The notes under the pieces: generated by a model
What the model was told of the DNA's origin: nothing
Databases searched by the model: none
The model's input: only the letters and a program-made list of their open reading frames with translations
Program-made: the position numbers and the translations under genes
In this document: positions 6,578-9,502 of the stretch, piece by piece
Layout of the letters: each line of letters begins with the position of its first letter
Numbering within the stretch: the first letter of the stretch is position 1
Assembly (NCBI GenBank): GCA_023227835.1
Contig: JALOCI010000082.1
Span: 1-9,502, forward strand
Source: Bacteroidales bacterium
Lineage (GTDB): Bacteria; Bacteroidota; Bacteroidia; Bacteroidales; UBA932
Direction: 5' to 3'
DNA length: 9,502 nt

Positions 6578-7561
6578 TCAGTTAGTACCCTGACTTCCCC
6601 AGACGTAAGCCGGGAAGGCACGACCGATGGAGTAGTAGTAGTTGAGCTTCCAAATCCAGTTGTTGTTCTCGAGGACCTGCTCCGGGGCCTCAAGCATGGG
6701 ACGCTTGGCCCAGAGGAGCTTGAGGGAACGGTCGACCTTCTTGGAGTCGAACATGAACCAGTAGGCCGAGGTGTCCGTGCCGTCCGGGAGGGCGGCGAGG
6801 CGCGGCCACATGATGACCTTGACGAGGCCCTTGATGGGGTTGTAGTCGCGGGTGAACTCGCCGGACAGCCCCTCGGAGTTGACGATGCGCATGGCCTCGT
6901 CGTACTTCTGCGGGGAGACGAGCACGGTGTCGAGCTTGACCGGGCGGATGATGCCGTTGGCGTCCTTGTGGACGGCGGCGGCCGCGCGGCTCGCGACGAT
7001 GGCCTCGCGGGTGAGGCCCGGGTTGGTGGTGCCGGCCGGGTTCACGATGAGGTTCGAGAACACGTCCGAGTTCAGGTTGTTGCTGTGGCTCGCGCTGAAC
7101 ACGCACACGCCGTCGGGTCCGACCGCCGGGACGGACTTGCCGTAGACGTCGGTGTAGTTGCTGGCGGAGAAGCCGTGGAGCAGCACGTCGGCGAGCGACT
7201 GGTCAATCTTCTCCCAGGCGTCCTCGGTGACGGAACGCACCATCGCGGTGATTTTCGGGGAGTTGTAGTCGTTGAACTTGCGGGTGCGCGCGGTGACGGT
7301 CACCTTCGCGCCGAACTCGCGCTGGGTCCAGGTGATGGAGTCGCCCTCGGCGGCGGTCACCTCGGGGAGCTCCTCGCCGTCGGCGAGTTCCTTGATGCCG
7401 GAGACGCCGTGCTCGACCTGGTACTCGTAGGACCACTTCTCGGTCTCCTGGACGCCGAAGATGGTTGGGCCGACCATCTCGGCGATGCTGTCAGCCGAGC
7501 TCTCGAGGAAAATCTCGTCGAGATAGTCGCGAAGCTTCGGCAGGTCTGTGGAAAGAATCAT
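6578..7561 (-). CDS. Major capsid protein (HK97-fold, gpT-like)
   Basis: A 327-aa protein that fits the usual size of HK97-fold major capsid proteins without a cleaved delta domain. Order of features: a helical N-arm (1-30), a beta-rich E-loop-like part (about 43-90: WSYEYQVEHGVSGIKELADG, WTQREFGAKVTVTARTRKF), and the spine-helix region VRSVTEDAWEKIDQSLADVL (108-127). Next come GPDGVCVFSASHSNNLNS (148-165), the diagnostic segment of Mu gpT-like and related capsid proteins, a helical region with AIVASRAAAA and LVSPQKYDEAMRIV, and a P-domain/C-terminal strand region with AYWFMF, LLWAKRPM and NYYYSIGRAFPAYVWGS. It follows a scaffold-like and a decoration-like gene, the usual order in a head operon. 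The start ATG 7561 (ACATATG) has no SD; the gap upstream is 12 nt. No prohead protease is in the window, so maturation by cleavage cannot be judged. Confidence 0.9.
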   Translation of the reverse strand: MILSTDLPKLRDYLDEIFLESSADSIAEMVGPTIFGVQETEKWSYEYQVEHGVSGIKELADGEELPEVTAAEGDSITWTQREFGAKVTVTARTRKFNDYNSPKITAMVRSVTEDAWEKIDQSLADVLLHGFSASNYTDVYGKSVPAVGPDGVCVFSASHSNNLNSDVFSNLIVNPAGTTNPGLTREAIVASRAAAAVHKDANGIIRPVKLDTVLVSPQKYDEAMRIVNSEGLSGEFTRDYNPIKGLVKVIMWPRLAALPDGTDTSAYWFMFDSKKVDRSLKLLWAKRPMLEAPEQVLENNNWIWKLNYYYSIGRAFPAYVWGSQGTN

Positions 7562-7573
7562 ATGTTTCTGGCG

Positions 7574-7990
7574 TTAGGCGATGGCCGGGGTGTTGAAGTG
7601 CCCGACGACGAGGTAGCTGGCCGCATCGTAAATGTAGTCGATGTGGAACACCTTGTCGGTGGTGGCGGAGAGCTTCACCGTGTAGGCGTCGTCGAGGTCG
7701 TAGTCGTTGCCGACGTGGGTGGCCTGGACGGGGGTGGTGGAGCAGAGCGCGATGAACTTCGGGTTGGAGTTCAGGGAGACGACATGGACCTCGGCCGCGC
7801 CGTCCGCGCCGGAGTTGGTCTTGGTCTCGAGGGCGAGGTACTGGGCCTCGTCGTCGCCGTCGGCGGCGTTGACGAGATAGCCGGAGCTGTACTTGAGGAG
7901 CTGGTGCTTGGTCGCGGTGACCCCGGTGCCCATGAGGCCGTAGAAGCCGTCATCGGCGAGCTTGGAGTCGTTGAGCGGGACGAAAGACAT
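7574..7990 (-). CDS. Putative capsid decoration / cement protein (138 aa)
   Basis: A 138-aa acidic, beta-rich protein encoded between the scaffold-like gene and the major capsid gene. Visible parts: MSFVPLNDSKLADDGFYGLM, QLLKYSSGYLVNAADGDDEA, AEVHVVSLNSNPKFIALCST and a C-terminal TDKVFHIDYIYDAASYLVVG. There is no signal peptide, membrane helix or catalytic motif. Its position directly upstream of the capsid gene and its small beta-barrel-like pattern resemble phage head decoration proteins, which stabilise expanded capsids. The family assignment is from context and general pattern, not from a decisive motif. The start ATG 7990 lies 2 bases after the scaffold-like gene's TAA, with only a weak purine stretch (AAGAAGAA) upstream, suggesting translational coupling. 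Confidence 0.75.
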   Translation of the reverse strand: MSFVPLNDSKLADDGFYGLMGTGVTATKHQLLKYSSGYLVNAADGDDEAQYLALETKTNSGADGAAEVHVVSLNSNPKFIALCSTTPVQATHVGNDYDLDDAYTVKLSATTDKVFHIDYIYDAASYLVVGHFNTPAIA

Positions 7991-7992
7991 AC

Positions 7993-8586
7993 TTATTTCT
8001 TCTTGTACCAGTCGGCCATGTTGGTCGACGGGCGCGGGTGGTTAAACTTCCTCTTCTCCTCCTGCCCGGACTTGCCGCCGGGCTTGGAGTCGGAGGCCGA
8101 CAGGTCGGCTTCCACGGAGCGGTCGGTCTTCTTGGCCGGAACCTCCCCCTCGTCCTCCTTCCACATCCTCACGGCCAGCTTGAGGGCCTTGTGGATGGCC
8201 TCCTCGCTCGTCCTGTCGATGTTTCGCGGCAGGTAGCCGGTGACCTTGCGGAACTGGGCGTCGTCGACCAGTTCGGGGAGGTAGAAAGGGCTCTTTTCGT
8301 CGACCACCTTCTTGAGGACGCTCTGCTCGTTGCGCTTCTTGAGGAAGGTATCGAACTCGGCCTCGATGTTCGGGGCCTTGGCCTTCGCCTTCTCCTCCTT
8401 GCGCGAGTTCTTAACGGCGATGAGGTCTTTCATGGCCTTCTCGGCCTTCTCCTCGGCGATTCGAGCGCGCTCCTTGGCCTGTTCGAGGGTCTCCTCGTCG
8501 ACCTCGGCAGCGTCGGGCTTAATCTCCTCGGTTTCGGCGTCGATGACGGTTTCCTCATCGAGCGTCCTCTCGTTCTTGTCTTCCAT
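7993..8586 (-). CDS. Putative capsid scaffolding protein (197 aa)
   Basis: A 197-aa, strongly charged protein. Residues 1-35 are very acidic (MEDKNERTLDEETVIDAETE). Residues 33-75 are rich in Glu, Lys and Ala and are coiled-coil prone (ETLEQAKERARIAEEKAEKA), and 76-145 are helical with FLKKRNEQSVLKKVVDEKSP. The C-terminus is basic (EEKRKFNHP ... ADWYKKK), as in scaffolds that bind the inner capsid surface with a basic helix-turn-helix tail. Size, charge layout and place before the decoration and capsid genes fit a phage scaffolding protein that is lost during maturation. No protease motif is visible, so a scaffold-protease fusion is unlikely. It is the first gene after the intrinsic terminator at 8655-8680. 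Start ATG 8586 (ACGATATG) has no SD. The identity rests on context and composition. Confidence 0.78.
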   Translation of the reverse strand: MEDKNERTLDEETVIDAETEEIKPDAAEVDEETLEQAKERARIAEEKAEKAMKDLIAVKNSRKEEKAKAKAPNIEAEFDTFLKKRNEQSVLKKVVDEKSPFYLPELVDDAQFRKVTGYLPRNIDRTSEEAIHKALKLAVRMWKEDEGEVPAKKTDRSVEADLSASDSKPGGKSGQEEKRKFNHPRPSTNMADWYKKK

Positions 8587-8608
8587 ATCGTTAAACGGGC
8601 TTGTTTTG

Positions 8609-8628
8609 GCAGGGTTCCCGCGCCCTGC
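8609..8628 (-). repeat. 6-bp hairpin in the leader of the scaffold gene
   Basis: GCAGGG (8609-8614) pairs with CCCTGC (8623-8628) around an 8-nt loop, 22 bases upstream of the scaffold-like start codon. No U-run follows. It may be a 5' mRNA stabiliser or a chance hairpin. Confidence 0.35.
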
Positions 8629-8654
8629 GACTCTATGGATTAGGTTTTCTGACG

Positions 8655-8680
8655 AAAAAGACCCTCCTTTCGGGGGGTCT
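8655..8680 (-). terminator. Intrinsic (Rho-independent) terminator before the scaffold/capsid genes
   Basis: On the minus strand AGACCCCCC, the tetraloop GAAA and GGAGGGTCT form a 9-bp stem with one C-A mismatch, directly followed by a T-run (complement of 8655-8659). GNRA-type loop, GC-rich stem and U-run make this a convincing terminator for transcription coming from the portal side. The downstream scaffold, decoration and capsid genes then need read-through, antitermination or their own promoter in about 70 bases; I see no convincing -35/-10 pair there. Confidence 0.82.
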
Positions 8681-8701
8681 CAATCGCCTCTATGCCGCTG
8701 G

Positions 8702-8760
8702 ACAGTTCACGAACCAGCGTCAGGGAGGCAATTGCGGCCCACCGACGTTTCGTGAACTGT
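8702..8760 (-). ncRNA. Long imperfect hairpin, candidate structured RNA or attenuator leader
   Basis: ACAGTTCACGAA and TTCGTGAACTGT (8702-8713 and 8749-8760) are a perfect 12-bp inverted repeat 35 nt apart. Inside, CGTC pairs with GACG, and GGTGGG can pair imperfectly with CCTCCC around a loop containing GCAATTGC, giving one rod-like hairpin of about 59 nt. It starts about 10 bases after the stop of the 103-aa gene and is followed, about 20 bases further on, by the intrinsic terminator. Hairpin plus terminator look like a small RNA or an attenuator. A DNA-level role, such as a protein-binding dyad, is the alternative. Confidence 0.45.
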
Positions 8761-8770
8761 GACTTGAAGG

Positions 8771-9082
8771 TTAAATGACCTCTACCTGCTGTTTAGCCTT
8801 CCTTTTGCGCTCCTCTATCTCAAATTGTACCTTAGAATCGCGGAGGAGCGCAAGCAAGGCCTTCCTCTGCCCGAAGGCAGACCAGTATTCCTTCCCCTCA
8901 ATCCCGCTTCCCATGAGCTTCAGGAGCCCGTAGAGCTCCTTGGCCATGTAGTTCTGGAACTCCGGCCGCGGGAAGGTCTGCGCGAGCCAGAGGTTCACCT
9001 TGTCCTGCTCGAAGCCGGAGAGGTCCTTGGTCTCGTGGTCCCTGGCGGTGAAGAAGCTCTTGATTCTGTCAAGCGTTTTCAT
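8771..9082 (-). CDS. Helical phage protein of unknown function (103 aa)
   Basis: A 103-aa protein predicted to be mainly alpha-helical: MKTLDRIKSFFTARDHETKD, FEQDKVNLWLAQTF, YMAKELYGLLKLMGSGIEGK, FGQRKALLALLRDSKVQFEI, and a very basic KRKAKQQ before the last residues. No family is recognised. The start overlaps the stop of the zinc-binding-like gene by four bases (ATGA), implying translational coupling. It ends just before the hairpin/terminator region, so it is the last gene of the portal-side transcription unit. A head-assembly or packaging-related role is a guess from position only. Confidence 0.72.
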   Translation of the reverse strand: MKTLDRIKSFFTARDHETKDLSGFEQDKVNLWLAQTFPRPEFQNYMAKELYGLLKLMGSGIEGKEYWSAFGQRKALLALLRDSKVQFEIEERKRKAKQQVEVI

Positions 9083-9363
9083 GGTTTTCCGTTAAGTTTA
9101 TCCTTCTCTCGACGTTCTCTGTTCAGGTTCATCCTTATCTCGACGGCAGAAATGACGGGTTCCTCCAACTTTTCCCTAGCGCACTTCTCACAGAGATTTT
9201 CCGTAGTGAAGCTCCCCTTAAGGTTAAGCACGACGACAAAAGACTTTTCCCCGCACTTACACGGGGTGTCCGTAAGCTCTGACTCGACAAACACCGTATA
9301 GGCGTCAAGAGAACCCTTGGGCCACCTAAATCCAAACCTCTTTCCTTTTGAGAATTCATTCAT
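9079..9363 (-). CDS. Small putative zinc-binding phage protein (94 aa)
   Basis: A small protein starting MNEFSKGKRFGFRWPKGS. It contains CKCGEKSF and, about 20 residues later, LCEKCAREKL, giving a CxC...CxxC set of four cysteines that could bind one zinc ion. The tail is very basic and charged (MNLNRERREKDKLNGKP). I chose ATG 9363, two bases after the upstream gene's TGA; a GTG at 9369 that overlaps that stop would add two residues. Its DNA is clearly less GC-rich than the fibre genes. The stop overlaps the next start (ATGA). No family is recognised; nucleic-acid binding is possible but unproven. Confidence 0.7.
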   Translation of the reverse strand: MNEFSKGKRFGFRWPKGSLDAYTVFVESELTDTPCKCGEKSFVVVLNLKGSFTTENLCEKCAREKLEEPVISAVEIRMNLNRERREKDKLNGKP

Positions 9364-9365
9364 AG

Positions 9366-9502
9366 TCACGATAACGTCCCCATCTCCCCGAGGGGCTTGG
9401 TCCCTGCCGCCATCATGTCGGCCACGGGGGCGGCTCCTGGGACGCCGGGCACGGCGACGGCCTCGCCGTCCTTGTAGCGGGCGGGGTTCTGCCCGTATTG
9501 CT
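9366..9502 (-). CDS. C-terminal end of an upstream structural protein, possibly portal
   Basis: Translated by hand: the last 44 residues of a gene entering from the right edge, beginning QYGQNPARYKDGEAVAVPGV, then an Ala/Pro/Met/Gly-rich stretch (APVADMMAAG), ending LGEMGTLS and TGA at 9368-9366. This frame, not the neighbouring ones, is open to the edge and stops exactly at the next gene's start region. A flexible Pro/Gly/Ala/Met-rich tail upstream of the scaffold and capsid genes is typical of phage portal proteins, but no conserved portal domain is inside the window, so the identity is tentative. Confidence 0.55.
   Translation of the reverse strand, partial: QYGQNPARYKDGEAVAVPGVPGAAPVADMMAAGTKPLGEMGTLS

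Noticed and set aside
6968..8236. 422-codon open frame on the + strand across capsid and decoration genes
   Set aside because: It is the antisense of three well-supported genes; its Gly/Val/Asp/Leu-rich sequence follows from GC-rich codons in the opposite strand and shows no domain.
8702..8760. Integron attC-like recombination site
   Set aside because: The hairpin arms do not carry the RYYYAAC/GTTRRRY core boxes, and there is no integrase or cassette array nearby.

Overview
The window looks like part of the structural (virion) gene block of a tailed double-stranded DNA bacteriophage or prophage, high in GC and probably environmental. Every gene I accept is on the minus strand, so transcription runs from position 9502 towards position 1. 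No integrase, tRNA, rRNA, IS element, CRISPR array or bacterial housekeeping gene is visible. Nothing names the host. Most start codons lack a Shine-Dalgarno (SD) sequence and sit in an A/T-rich ...ATATG context, which hints at a host that does not depend on SD-led initiation.

Head module (9502 to about 6165): the C-terminal tail of a gene cut by the window edge (possibly the portal protein), a small CxC/CxxC putative zinc-binding protein, and a 103-aa helical protein of unknown function. These are packed with overlaps or 2-nt gaps. A 184-nt non-coding gap follows, holding a long hairpin and a clear intrinsic terminator. Next come a charged, coiled-coil-prone protein that fits a scaffolding protein, a 138-aa beta-rich putative decoration protein, the major capsid protein (HK97-fold, gpT-like), a perfect 10-bp GC-rich hairpin, and a 119-aa protein with an HeH/SAP-like helical motif.

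Fibre module (6161 to 1): directly after the head genes come three large, low-complexity, beta-rich proteins (910 aa, 572 aa and at least 415 aa, the last running off the left edge) and one small 102-aa protein. They are rich in Ala, Thr, Ser, Gly and Val, contain internal tandem repeats, and carry modules I recognise from many phage tail-fibre-like proteins. A 152-nt non-coding gap at 3277-3428 holds several inverted repeats and an orphan perfect SD sequence.

How the genes work together (inference): scaffold, capsid, decoration and portal-adjacent proteins build the procapsid, and the repeat proteins form fibres on the particle. The fibres follow the capsid genes with no recognisable head-tail connector, tape-measure or baseplate gene between them, so they could be head fibres as well as tail fibres. 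The terminator ahead of the scaffold/capsid genes and the hairpin after the capsid gene look suited to setting separate expression levels. No terminase, protease, tape measure or lysis gene lies in the window, so morphotype and life style cannot be decided here.
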